Assembly: GCA_028023455.1 (NCBI GenBank)
Contig: JAQFVV010006200.1
Location: 9,410,521 to 9,474,520, forward strand
From: Epiperipatus broadwayi
Taxonomy: Eukaryota > Onychophora > Udeonychophora > Euonychophora > Peripatidae
DNA length: 64,000 bases
Direction: 5' to 3'
The notes beneath the pieces were generated by a model that worked only from the letters and a program-made list of their open reading frames with translations, did not search any database and was not told where the DNA came from. A program made the position numbers and the translations under genes. Positions 36,326 through 46,812 of this stretch are shown here, piece by piece (positions within the stretch are counted from its first letter, which is position 1; the number at the start of each line of letters is the position of its first letter).

Positions 36326-38478
36326 TGTAACAATATATAAATATGCCATTACATTAATTTAAAATAAAAACTTTAAGTTCGCAAAAAAAAAAAAAAATTA
36401 TTAAAAACTAAAAGCTAAAAAAATTTAAAGAGTTGTTCAATATATATATATATATCTTCACACAGATGCAAAACTATAAAAATTATTTCTTTTTTAAATA
36501 AAAAAAAAAAAAGGTATTTGAACGTATTTTTTAGAAAAAAGTATAAGAAAAAGATAAAATATTTTTGTAAATGGAAATGATTGTTTTATAAATTAATTGA
36601 AAAGCAAACTAGCCCTTGGGGCTCTTACATAATTAAAAAGTCAGAGGAAAGATATAGATAAGAGAATAAAAAGAATTAGCTTGACCAATGGAAGCACCAA
36701 GCCTCAGCTTGGACCCTAATGAAAATGATGGATTAGTGACGTTTTGTTCGTTGAATCCAGAGGATGATTATAAAAGGAAAAATATTGAAATTAAGGAGTT
36801 CCAGACAGTGCCAGCTTGATTTTGTGAGAAGAGCGACAAGATGCACTTATTGTTCTCTCTCACTTATTTTTAATAAAATGACTGAAAACAGGATTGAACC
36901 AGCTAAGGCAGCCTCCGGATTGAGAACTATTGTATGGAAAACAGACCGGTCTTCAAATGGGGACATTGTGGGAATTGGCACCAAGAACCATGACTTTTCT
37001 ACTGTAAGCTATTGAACTGAACAATTTTAAAATGTAAAGTAATTAAGAACTTTCATCAAGATTTGACAAGTTAATAAACAAGCTAAATCTAATTTATGTA
37101 AAATGAACTATAATCTGACTTTTCCAAATCAATTGTTTTTTTTTCTTTACATTTAAGTTTGCTAAAAATCATTTCCATTTTTTTTATTTTATTAATATTT
37201 ATTGTAGAAATTATTAAATGCATTAAATTTAAGTTGGGCATAGACGCTTGCATAGATTCATTCGCGTTTAATTACGTTTTTGTTTTCATATGTGATTAGA
37301 ATATATAGACATTAGGTAAATAATGATATCTTACATTGAATATTTAAAATGTATTTATTCGGATGTCTTTGTAGTTATTGGTGTCAATGTGGCATCTTAT
37401 GATGAATGCCATTGGATTTCTAGTGAATTCCCTCTGCAATTACATCAATGACTTTATATTTTGATCATTTATGTTTATGTCAAAATGTTTTTGAGTGTGT
37501 AATTTATGTAGTCGATCTCTACTCAACATTAAAAAAACAAAATTTTATAAATCCATCTGTGCGAACTTATATAAATGTTAAATTTAAGTCGGGCATGAAT
37601 GGCTATATAGATTTGTAAAGTTATATTAATTAATTAGGGGAGAATAATCTTAGGTTATTTGTTTCGTAATTAAATTGGGTCAATGGATTGGATATATCGG
37701 TGTAATTAGTAGATGTAGTATGAGGTTCGCTAGGTGCAGAATCGCTGTATATACCGCACACCCCCGTTTTGCTTATGGAAAGGATAGTAAGATGAAATGC
37801 AGTCCCTTCCTATGGAGGTTTTATTTTTATTGTTCTTCTTGCCATACAGATGTAACATTCCTGTATTGGACAAGAGTCAATGTCTTCTCTAACTATACTG
37901 TTCAGATGTACATTCCTGACAGTATAGTATTTAGTGCTGTCATACTTTCATGCTACATTGAATACATCAATGTATCAGAAGGATTGACACCGGTTTGACT
38001 GTGAACTTTTGGCCTAAGGTTAAATAAGGGATAGAATTTTTTTTTCAAATACAATCTATATAGTTTATTCATACTCGACAATCTTAAAATAAATATAAAA
38101 TTCATCTGTGTGGATGATTTAAAATTTTAAAATAATAATTTAAATTAAAAGTTAATATGAAAAAAAAAAGAATGTTATTCCTCAAATTTAAAATGATTAT
38201 ATATGTGCATTAATAAATGTTGTTTGTGTGTTAATTATTGGCAGTGGCTTCTTCTATTTATTTTTTAAGTGAAATATTATTAGATAAGAATTTATATCTT
38301 ATAAATCTCTGTGTCTCCCTGAGCTAGTGACATTGGGCTAATGGTCGAAATAAAATATACAAAAATTTTTTTCTTAACTTACGTATCTGCCTACTATAAA
38401 ATTTTTTTAGGTTCAAATGCCTAGTGGCGCCCTGTAGTGTAGATATGTTAAGATCACTTTTTCTCCCTGATCATTATA
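36326..38478 (+). repeat. Solo LTR of the 26.8-31.7 kb LTR family, opposite orientation
   Basis: Starts TGTAACAATATATAAATATG and ends GATCATTATA. It is the reverse complement of the 2.14-kb LTR over its whole length (2153 bp), including the GGCGCCCTGTAGTG block near its end. TATAT/ATATAT flank both sides. It is much more diverged and has lost many CpGs, so it is older than the paired copy. Frames at 36764-37015 and 37675-37998 are chance openings. It lies 23 bp from PLE locus 2. Confidence 0.9.
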
Positions 38479-38568
38479 ATATATATATATAAATTGCAAC
38501 AAATATATGTAACAAATAAATCATGATAATATTAAAATTTTAAACATTAATTGCAGATTTGTTTTCAA

Positions 38569-38790
38569 TTATTGTTTCATAATCATTATCAATTGAATAC
38601 AAATATAAAATGCCAGCACTAATTCTTGTATATTTACATTAATACAAATTTCTTTCTCTATTAGTAAAAATAATTTATTCCTTTCTTTTTTATTCTTCTT
38701 CTCTTCCTGTAATATTTTTATTTTATCTAAATTAAATACAAACACTTCATCACATTTAAGTTTATGATCATTGAACACAAAAATATTTAG
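38569..38790 (-). pseudogene. PLE GIY-YIG fragment, left arm of locus 3
   Basis: The minus frame has FNDHKLKCDEVFVFNLDKIK, then ILQEEKKNKKERNKLFLLIE and KEICIN. Compared with locus 1 the order H...KC...F.F..., E..., R..L.IEKEI fits the second half of the GIY-YIG domain (the Glu of the IEKE helix). The N-terminal part is gone and the frame ends at the hammerhead-like segment. Confidence 0.65.
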
Positions 38791-38799
38791 ACATTCTTT

Positions 38800-39130
38800 A
38801 TTTCATGTGATTTAACTTTCACCTATGATGGTGATAAATCTTGGTGTTAATTGAAGAAGAGGTTTAAAGAATATCAATTATTATTTGAGAGTGCTAAAGT
38901 AAACAAAAGAAAGATTGTTCAAACATACTCTGCATTTAATTTGTATTTAATTTGGATAGATAAAAATATTATAGAGAGAATCTTGCTGTTAATTAAAGAA
39001 GTAGTTTAATAAATAATTTTAAAAAAAGTATATAAAAGTAGCTACTTTTATTGATACAGGTAAGCATTTGCATAATAATCAAGGCATCAAAGTAAAAATT
39101 CATAAACATGGGAGATAACATGAAACAATG
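38800..39130 (+). pseudogene. PLE GIY-YIG fragment, right arm of locus 3
   Basis: Plus frame with stops: FTYDGDKSWC, LKKRFKEYQLLFESAKVNKR, then a decayed helix LLLIKEVV. These align by order with YIGES...KRLKEHELLY of locus 1, with YIG changed to YDG and the His of KEH changed to Tyr. It is clearly dead. Confidence 0.6.
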
Positions 39131-39166
39131 CATGATGAGGATAGAAATAAGCATTTTGTGTTTATG

Positions 39167-39214
39167 TGTAGTTGATAATGAATATGTGGGAATAACTGAA
39201 AGTGATTCTGCAAT
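39167..39214 (+). ncRNA. Hammerhead-like motif, locus 3 right arm
   Basis: GTAG, TTGATAA, a poorly conserved stem II, TGAAAGTGA, then TTCTGC. The GNAG...CTGC stem I and GAAAGT spacing match the locus 1 motif. A diverged partner lies at about 38549-38595 on the minus strand (TTGATAA ... TTGAAAAC ... TCTGC). Confidence 0.4.
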
Positions 39215-39256
39215 TGATTTATTATTTAATATTTAAAACTTTCATATTATCATGTT

Positions 39257-41757
39257 ATAAGTATATTACTTTAATTTATAAGAGCCAATTTCTGCTCTTG
39301 CAATTTTAATAGCTTCAGATACATAAATTACTAATTATTAAACTAAAGATTACCTCCAGTCCAGAGAAAACATTTAAGTCTCAGTTAAAGATTACTATAT
39401 CTGTTTTTTAATTATTCATAAATACATGGAATCCAATCTCATTTCTTGAAATGTACAAATAAAGATAGCTGAAAAAGACAAATATTCCTTAGATGTGCAT
39501 TTTATGCTAAAGCAAAAGTCAGCAGTTGTCCCAGACTACATTATTTTATATATATATATTTATTACTTCAGTATTTTTCAATAGAAAATCCAGTATTTAC
39601 CAATAGCAAATTGTTAAATTTTAATTAACAAATAAAATGTTAAACTTTCTGTGCTCAGAACTTTGATATCTCTCATTTCTGATAAATATATTAATTATTA
39701 TTACCAAGCATTTATCAAACTAAAGATTATCATATTATCCACTATCCCAATATAAAGTTTAAATTTATTAAAGATTAATATTTTTTTTTTTACTTATACA
39801 TAAACAATTGGAATAACTCAAATTATTTTCTCCTTTTCTATGTGTAATATCTTTTTAAGACATGCTTAAAATTTTCACCTCACCACACTTATTTGAAACA
39901 TGAATAAGGATGTCTCAAACATAAAATTGTCCCCAATACTTACTGAACCAGCACTCACTAATTGCACATGTCATAATCTTTTACTCATGACATAATTAAT
40001 TTTTCAATATTTATCAATACCAAATTATTATATTTTGATTTATGGCAAAATTTTCTGAACTTACAATTTGGATGTCAAAAAATTTGTGTTAAGCATATTA
40101 ATTAATTTTCTTTATTTTTTTGATGGGAATTAAGGCTTTTTTTATTGTAAAGTATCATTTTGCATTAAATAGCTTCACCTTAATGACATTTCATTTGTAA
40201 TTATTAATATCTGTGATATGCAAAATAATTTTATTTGTAATCAAACATTTGTAATAAATGACAAAAACCCTGCATAATTTACAATTGAGGGAAGTAGAGA
40301 AAAACAACATCTGATTTTAAACAAAGTTTGTAAAAATTACTGTACTAATAAAACAGGTAACACAACTATAAAGAAATAAAATATATTATTTTTTTTAGAA
40401 AATTCACATATTTTTTAAACTTTAAATTATAGAAAAGATTATATAATCATATTAATTGTTAAAATATATTATCTGTCATTAATATTTTATTGAAAAAAGT
40501 ATACATAGTTATATATTCCATATAAAATAAAAAATTTTAAATTTTAATTTTGTATCAGCTCTACTGAAAATATAAATATTAAAAATAACAATTCTAAACA
40601 TTTTAAAGAAGTAACAATTTGCTTTTGATAGTTTTACTATGAAATAAAAGCCTGAACAACTGTTATAAAGGTACTGAGCAGACTTCTCTGTTAATATTTC
40701 GTTATTTCTTCTTTTTATCTTTTCCCGCTAATCTAGATCAATTAGTAAACTTTTTAATACATCATAAAAATAAATAGTATGAGTGCATACACATGCTTCC
40801 AGATCCAAAGGTCTTCACTGATGAATGCCATAAGTTAGAATCTAATCCGAGGTTATTGCATGAGTAGGTATAAGAATTATAATGTAAACTTTTTAAGCAT
40901 TTATTGATTATTAGAGTTTGCACTAGGTGACACTTTTGTGTGGAAGCTTATGTAAGTTGATTGTGTGATGTTTTAATGGTCTATTTTAATTATTACTATG
41001 GCTAATAAAAACATCACTATTACTGATTATAAACATATATAAAAGTTTTATACCTATTGAATGAAATAGGAGTATTAGTGAGAGATAGGCTTTTAAAACA
41101 TATCTTCTACTGCTACTTAATTAATCCACATACTAATATCACCAAACCCTCATCCAAATTGACAGTAGCTAATGCAATCTGAATATTAATATAGACATTA
41201 TTAGACAACAGATTGTAAATAATTGTTATGGAAGATAATTATAAAGGTGGATATTACTTATAAAACTATTAAGAAAAGCTATGAAAACTTCTATAAAGAA
41301 ATGATAAGTATCTTAGGTCAAATAGTTGAGAAACTTTGGTTAACTATGAGTATCTCAAAGCCAACCAATCAACTAAAATAAAATCACAATTGTCTCTAGT
41401 AAAGTAAAAATCATCCATAAAAACACAAGAATATTGAAAAGAATTTAGAAAATGACAAGCACATACAATCATTGAGCAATAAACACTCTTTACAATGCTA
41501 AGAATACTGGCTTATTAGTTTGTAAAAGAAAATGAAAAATGCTAACTAATATGAAAATAAAACTTTGCAATCATAAATTCTTATTATACAGTATGGCTTA
41601 TATCTTGAATGGGTTTTTGATATAAATTTAATCTACTTTTTAAAGTAGTTTTATAATCACATAAAGTTTAATAAAATATATTTTCTCCTGTATGATATTT
41701 TTCATGTATCATTGAATTGTTGCTTCATTCAGCTTCTGGAATAGGAAAGGTTTTTAC
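39257..41757. other. AT-rich stretch, nothing recognised
   Basis: Two and a half kb without a recognised coding frame, SINE boxes or repeat partner in this window. Confidence 0.45.
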
Positions 41758-41869
41758 TATTACAGCTTTACAAAATCATGTGAAGATCTGAGTTCGAACC
41801 CCGCATATATTACATATATAAATGCATGTTTAAGCCTGTACAGTGTATTACAGCTTTACAAAATCATGT
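41758..41869 (+). repeat. 5'-truncated SINE with a 24-bp target-site duplication
   Basis: A perfect 24-bp duplication (41758-41781 and 41846-41869, TATTACAGCTTTACAAAATC...) flanks a 64-bp insert. The insert starts just upstream of a B-box motif, GAGTTCGAACCCC (about 41790), and continues GCATATATTACATATATAAA. It lacks an A box and an A-rich tail. I infer a truncated tRNA-derived insertion. Confidence 0.7.
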
Positions 41870-43878
41870 AAATATTTATTAGTAATTATCTATAATCATG
41901 AAATTAAGCTAAAATATTAGAATAATGTATTTAAAGTACATATCTCTGTTATGGACTTCAGAATAATTAGTTAACAATTATTCTGTCAGATGATAGGATT
42001 AGGAAAACTAGTTATTATTATTTCAGAGCCTCACATGTTAGTGTGGTAAAATTAATCATAGAATGACAGGATCAACTATATATAAATATTTAATTTTAAT
42101 GTTCCTGATGATGGATAAAATATAACTGAAAGTGAGTGAAGAAAGACATGAAACTTCCAAAGAGACTAACAATTTTAAAGTTGAGAAGTTATCTAGGGAA
42201 TGTTAAATTTAATGCAAATTTTCTAAGTTATGATGTAATTATGCAGTCATTTATAAGATGTAGTAAGATTGACATATTCATATAATTGTATTATTAATGA
42301 TTAAAGATCATTGTATATCAGCAATTAATTTCTATTTTATATAAGTATATTTAATTCAGTAAAGTTTTTTTCTTTTTTATTTGGGTTCTTAATTCATAAT
42401 GTTTTTAGGAAGTCTGTTTTTGTTTATTTACTTTATGCATTTTTACATTAAGCTGAGCAAATCTAATAAATGCTTTTATAATCTTGCAAATGTCAATATA
42501 TTAAGAATCATTGGAATGTTTTTAAATTAAATTTTTCTAGTACTGTTATGTCTCTTCATCATACAATAAATTGAGATATATGCATCTAGTATAGTTTCAG
42601 TAGTTATATGAATATGATAAAATACTGTTAATAAGACAGCATAATGTTAGATTGTGATATCTCTCAATAACCAAGATTGTTTTTCTAAGTAAAAGATATT
42701 TAAATTTAATCACATTAATAGATAATCATTGAGATTAAAATTGGGGACTATTTTTTTTTTTACTTTTACTGGTTATTGAGTAAATCCACAGGTTGGAGAT
42801 AGGAAATGATTTTCACATGTGAAGATTATTAATGAATAACCAAAAAGCAATGTTTTGTGAAACATATTTCCTATGGCCTTGTAAAATAGGATGATAGTTC
42901 ATCAATGAGTACAGACTGTTTCCAAAACAAACAGTTTTTTCTGTCTTCTAACTCACTTTATTATCTTCAGACTTTATTTTAGTATAGGACTCTTGGTTTC
43001 TTGTACCTCTCATATTAATAATTGCCTTTTAAATCTAACTGTAATACAAGGACTGCATATTTATGCAAACACATTTTCATACTTTTATTTACATTTCTGA
43101 CCCCAATCTCTTCTTTTCCTGTTTTTGGGATGCAAATTTTATAATAAACTTAGTACAGGTTCTAATATAGTATGCAGTCTACCTTCTTTATTAAACTACT
43201 TAGTAACTTACCACTGAGTGAAAAAACAATTAATTGATAAAAAATATAATGTTCACATTTATTTTTAAATTAAACAAGAGCATTTTATATAAAATCAAGA
43301 AAATAATACATGTTGCAATAAAAATAATTTATTTAATAAAACAATATCAACAATATCAATTATTTAAGTCAATACATCAATGATAAATAAATTATACACA
43401 GAAATATAAATCCCTAAGAATATGTATATTTATTGAATTTTCAAATACAGTATATATTAAATGAAATGAAAAAAATATATTTTGCAATAAAAATTGGTAT
43501 TAAATAAAATAAAGCAAGAAATAGACCAATCACAAAATATCTACTTTAAATAAAGACAAAATAAAATATATTAAATTATAAAAAGCAAAAGGTAGTCTGT
43601 ATAGAAAATGTGTATTAACTAAAAGAGAGTAAATCTTAGTCCATTGCATAGATGTTTTAAATGAAAGCAATTCATTATCAAACTAAATACAGGTGTGAAA
43701 ACAAAAGCAAACCCATAAGAAATAAAATTGAAAAAATAAAACTATTAATGTTATCAAATAAAAGTATGAAGTTGATATTTCCTTTTAGCAAGAAAAACAA
43801 CCAAACAAACTGAAATTGAAAGTCAATAATGAGTCCATAGGCAGAACATATTTCTAATGTTTTTCACGAATGCAGCAC
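41870..43878. other. AT-rich stretch, nothing recognised
   Basis: No signal was recognised in this interval. Confidence 0.45.
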
Positions 43879-44008
43879 AAAAGCTTGACAAGCGTTGATA
43901 GCCGAGAGGTCAGCGTAGCCGCCTTGCAAGCAAGCAGTTGGTTGCAGACGGTTGTTGCGGGTTCGCCTCCCGGCGGATGCTATGACATATGGAAAAAAAA
44001 AAGCGTGA
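43879..44008 (+). repeat. tRNA-derived SINE (class II tRNA head) with short target-site duplications
   Basis: Body 43889-43998. The A box GATAGCCGAGAGG (43897) and B box GGTTCGCCTCC (43960) are separated by a long variable-arm-like segment, resembling a class II tRNA (Ser/Leu type). The anticodon-loop region is CTTGCAAG. The tail GACATATGG is followed by an A run. Flanks AAAAGCTTGA and AAAAGCGTGA (one mismatch) are the probable target-site duplication. CpGs are retained, so it is fairly young. The small frames across it (43864-44085, 43870-44052) are not genes. Confidence 0.85.
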
Positions 44009-45210
44009 TTAATATTTTTTGGTTTATAAATAACAAAAATGAAGGGAAGTAAAAGTGGTTGTATAAAAATAAAGACGGTCTGCATTTACTATCTATTCTA
44101 TATCTGAATCAAAAATTAAACGAACAATTTATAAAATAAATGACTTAGATATGTAACAGAAAGAAAGAAAGAAAGAAAGAAAGAAATAGAACTATTAAAA
44201 GTTAACAACCATAAAAGCTAATTAGCAATAATTAAAATAAATGTATCTATTCCATATTCTTCAGACTTCGTAAATGTAGATTTAAAGGGGTGTGTGTGTG
44301 TGTAAATAAACAATTTGCACATTCTTATAGTAAAACGAACAAGAAATACAAATATTTTAATGTGGAATGTAAAGTAATAAAAATAAACAAAGTTTAGACT
44401 GACTTGCAAAAGTCGATAATACATTTTTTTCTTTTTGCAAACGAAAATTTTTTTTTAATATAATTAAAATTCTGCACAAATAACAATATAATTATAATAT
44501 TTTGTTAATGGTTCATGTTTGGAACTTACTTTGAAGCAAATTGTTTGATAAACACTTAAAATGGATTAATTAAGAGCTAATCAAATACGTTTAATGAAGA
44601 AGTACATAATTAATTAAGTATAATTAATGCTTTTTTTGTAAACACATGTGTTGAATTTAAATAATTAATGTAATCACAAAACAATCACAGGAACTAATTC
44701 TGAGTGTGTGTGTGTGTGTGTAGTAGAATTTCACGACCTTATTATGTTGGATAGTATAAATAGAATAATAAAATGAAGAAATAGGAGAGATTAAGTCTGA
44801 GAAGCAAAAGAGAATATGTGAAAGGTGAGATGAATTCACATTGAGATGGTCAATCTGTGGCAAGATTTAGATGTAGCTACTGTATTTTTTAAGTACAACC
44901 CATCCTCACTAATACTTGCATCAAGACTAAGTATAAAAGTAATTTTCAATGCTAGTAAATATAATGCAATTTAACACATTTTTTAAAATAGAGAACAAAC
45001 ATGACAAGATTTTATATAAATGGAATGTCAGAATGAGGGATTAAAATCCATCAAAGTATACTAGTCAGAAATCTGTACTTATGGTTGTTCCCAGTTTCTA
45101 GCCTGCCAGAATGAAAGAATGATGCTACAAGACATCTCTTATGCCTGTCTATAAAGGACATGTGTTCATCATTTACAGTTTTAATTATATATACATACAT
45201 ATATATATAT
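44009..45210. repeat. AT-rich DNA with three short microsatellites
   Basis: (GAAA)n at about 44158-44187 and (GT)n at 44288-44303 and 44703-44722. No gene recognised. Short minus-strand frames here owe their openness to the GT runs. Confidence 0.7.
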
Positions 45211-45489
45211 ATGATCACTAGATGGAGCTTTACCAATAGCCCACTATCAAGATTTGTTTACATAAATGCTTTCAAGCTGATAGAAATATGTTACATAAAT
45301 GCTGCTTGTAGAGTTGGTGTTTAGATCTAGTTTCTAGTCTTCCTACCCTTTACTGATATGAGCCAACTAGCTCGAAACCATGGTTTAAAGGTTGGAGATA
45401 ATGAAAGAGATATTGAATTCTATCTCTCTCATGTTTATGTAAACAAAGCTTGATAGTGGGCTATTGGTAAAGCTCCATCTAGTGATCAT
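45211..45489. repeat. Element with 58-bp terminal inverted repeats containing a hammerhead-like motif (unit 1)
   Basis: The ends ATGATCACTAGATGGAGC (45211) and its complement ending at 45489 form inverted repeats of about 58 bp, like a MITE. The body is repeated at 45682-45907, where the left terminal repeat is missing. The downstream 52 bp after each unit are also shared, so the repeat unit is wider than the inverted-repeat element. Hammerhead motifs in the two units are 417 bp apart. Confidence 0.8.
45345..45395 (+). ncRNA. Hammerhead-ribozyme-like motif, unit 1
   Basis: CCTTTA (45347-45352) pairs perfectly with TAAAGG (45386-45391) as stem I. Then come CTGATAT (core position), stem II GAGC/GCTC with loop CAACTA, GAAA, and a 3-bp-scale stem III around CCATGG followed by TT at the cleavage position. 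Two core bases differ from CUGANGA. The complete stem set in the right order makes chance unlikely. Confidence 0.6.
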
Positions 45490-45681
45490 AAAATGCAAGC
45501 TATGAGTAAGTTATGAAATTTGTAACTTGTTTTGTTTATCATAAATGTATCCTTGAAGGTTTTTGCAATGATATAGATTGCAGAGGTTTTTACTATATAA
45601 TGAAACTGAACTGAATTCAGACCCATATAGCTATCTAGTTTGTTTGACTTGATTTGAAGATATTTACATATCTGCAAAATT

Positions 45682-45958
45682 CATGCTTTCAAGCTGATAG
45701 AAATGTGCTTCATAAATGCTGCTTGTAGAGTTGGTGTTTAGATCTAGTTTCTAGTCTTCCTATCCTTTACTGACGTGAGTCAATTAGCTCGAAACCATGG
45801 TTTAAAGGTTGGAAACAATGAAAGAGATATTGAATTCTATCTCTCTCAGCATTTATGTAAACAAAGCTTGATAGTGGGATATTGGTAAAGCTCCATCTAG
45901 TGATCATAAAATGCAAGCTATGAGCAAGTTACGAAATTTATAACTTGTTTTGTTTATA
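45682..45958. repeat. Unit 2 of the hammerhead-bearing repeat
   Basis: Matches 45265-45541 with a few substitutions. It lacks the left terminal inverted repeat and keeps the right one (ending about 45907) plus the shared downstream 50 bp. The 140 bp between units are unique. Confidence 0.85.
45762..45812 (+). ncRNA. Hammerhead-ribozyme-like motif, unit 2
   Basis: Stem I CCTTTA (45764-45769) with TAAAGG (45803-45808). Core CTGACGT is one base off CUGANGA. Stem II is GAGT/GCTC with a G-U wobble where unit 1 has G-C, so the pairing survives the substitution. GAAA and the short CCATGG stem III are unchanged. Confidence 0.65.
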
Positions 45959-46312
45959 TATATATGAAAAAGAGTGACCGAAGGAAACTGAAATGCTACA
46001 TAGAATAATTGAATTTGTATTTAGTAGTAGACTTTTAGTAATAAGCTTACTATATCCCAATATTATAAAAAAATGTCACAGTAAGATTTTCTTTAATTTG
46101 AAAACAAAAGACTTTTTTTGTTATTGTATATTATTTGTATATTTAGTTAACTATCTGTAATATTTTGGGATACAAGCATAATTCATATGCTTGGGGTTTA
46201 ATTGTAACTATAGAGGATTTGAACACAGACTTTCAAGCTCCATTTAGCTATTTACTCTGTCTTATAAAACTGATACACATGACCACATATATGTAGAAAA
46301 GAGAAATATTCT

Positions 46313-46352
46313 CCAATACACATTTTGTGTTGAATCAGCACTCATCAGTTGG
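46313..46352 (-). ncRNA. Hammerhead-like motif, left arm of the 46.2-46.8 kb palindrome
   Basis: Minus strand: CCAA, a perfect CTGATGA core, stem II GTG/CAC with a 9-nt loop, AAAA where GAAA is expected, a minimal stem III, then TTGG pairing with CCAA. The missing G would sit in a CpG (CACG), so methylation-driven C/G to T/A decay can explain its loss. Confidence 0.6.
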
Positions 46353-46662
46353 TCCAGAGCATCATCTCCCACACAAATATATAATCAGTGCTCAATTTAT
46401 ATTAAGATAGAAAATTTTTAACCTTTAATAGACAGACTTTAATCTACCTCAACATCCAGTTCTTCAGCCATCCATATCATTGAAAATTCGATGATAGATC
46501 AACAAAAGATTTTGATGTTCCATCATTGAATTTTCAAATGGTATGGACGGTGAAGAATTGGAGGGTGGAATAGATTGAAACCTGTCCATTAAAGTTTAAA
46601 GATTTGCTATCAATATAAATCAAGCACTGATTATATATGTGTGTGGGAGATGATGATCTGGA

Positions 46663-46704
46663 CCAACTGATGAGTGCCTGTTCAGAACAAAATACATCTA
46701 TTGG
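46663..46704 (+). ncRNA. Hammerhead-like motif, right arm of the palindrome
   Basis: CCAA, CTGATGA, a weakened stem II (GTGCCTGTTCAGAAC), AAAA, a short linker, TTGG. Same arrangement as the left arm with stem II more decayed. Confidence 0.5.
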
Positions 46705-46812
46705 AGATCATTTATCTTTTCTACATGTTTGGTCATATGTATTTGTTATATGAGATAAAGTGAATGGCTAAAGGGACCTTAAAGTATGTGTTCAAATTCT
46801 CTATAATAAATT

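Larger units (their letters stand above)
38518..39256. repeat. Head-to-head inverted pair of PLE 3' ends (PLE locus 3)
   Basis: Outer ends match as ATCATGATAATATT on the left and its complement near 39245-39256. The arms encode degenerate GIY-YIG fragments on opposite strands, followed outward by hammerhead-like motifs related in sequence to those of locus 1. Similarity between the arms is lower than at loci 1 and 2. Confidence 0.7.
46210..46812. repeat. Palindromic element with hammerhead-like and tRNA-like segments
   Basis: Arms 46210-46495 and 46520-46812 are inverted copies. Outward from the centre each arm has the CTGATGAGTG hammerhead-like core and then a tRNA-like segment: A-box-like TAGCTAAATGG and B-box-like GTTCAAATCC on the minus strand of the left arm, with TGGCTAAAGGG and GTTCAAATTC on the right. 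There is no coding. It looks like a small non-autonomous element that combines a ribozyme with a tRNA-like end. Confidence 0.7.

Noticed and set aside
37675-37998. 107-codon ORF in the solo LTR
   Set aside because: The younger LTRs do not keep the frame open, so it arose by mutation in a non-coding LTR.
43889-43998. Functional tRNA gene
   Set aside because: The A and B boxes are good, but the acceptor ends do not pair and the sequence has a SINE tail and target-site duplications.
45211-45489. Ordinary MITE with a coding transposase relative
   Set aside because: The terminal inverted repeats support it, but no transposase relic is nearby, and the hammerhead-like motif and wider repeat unit do not fit a plain MITE.
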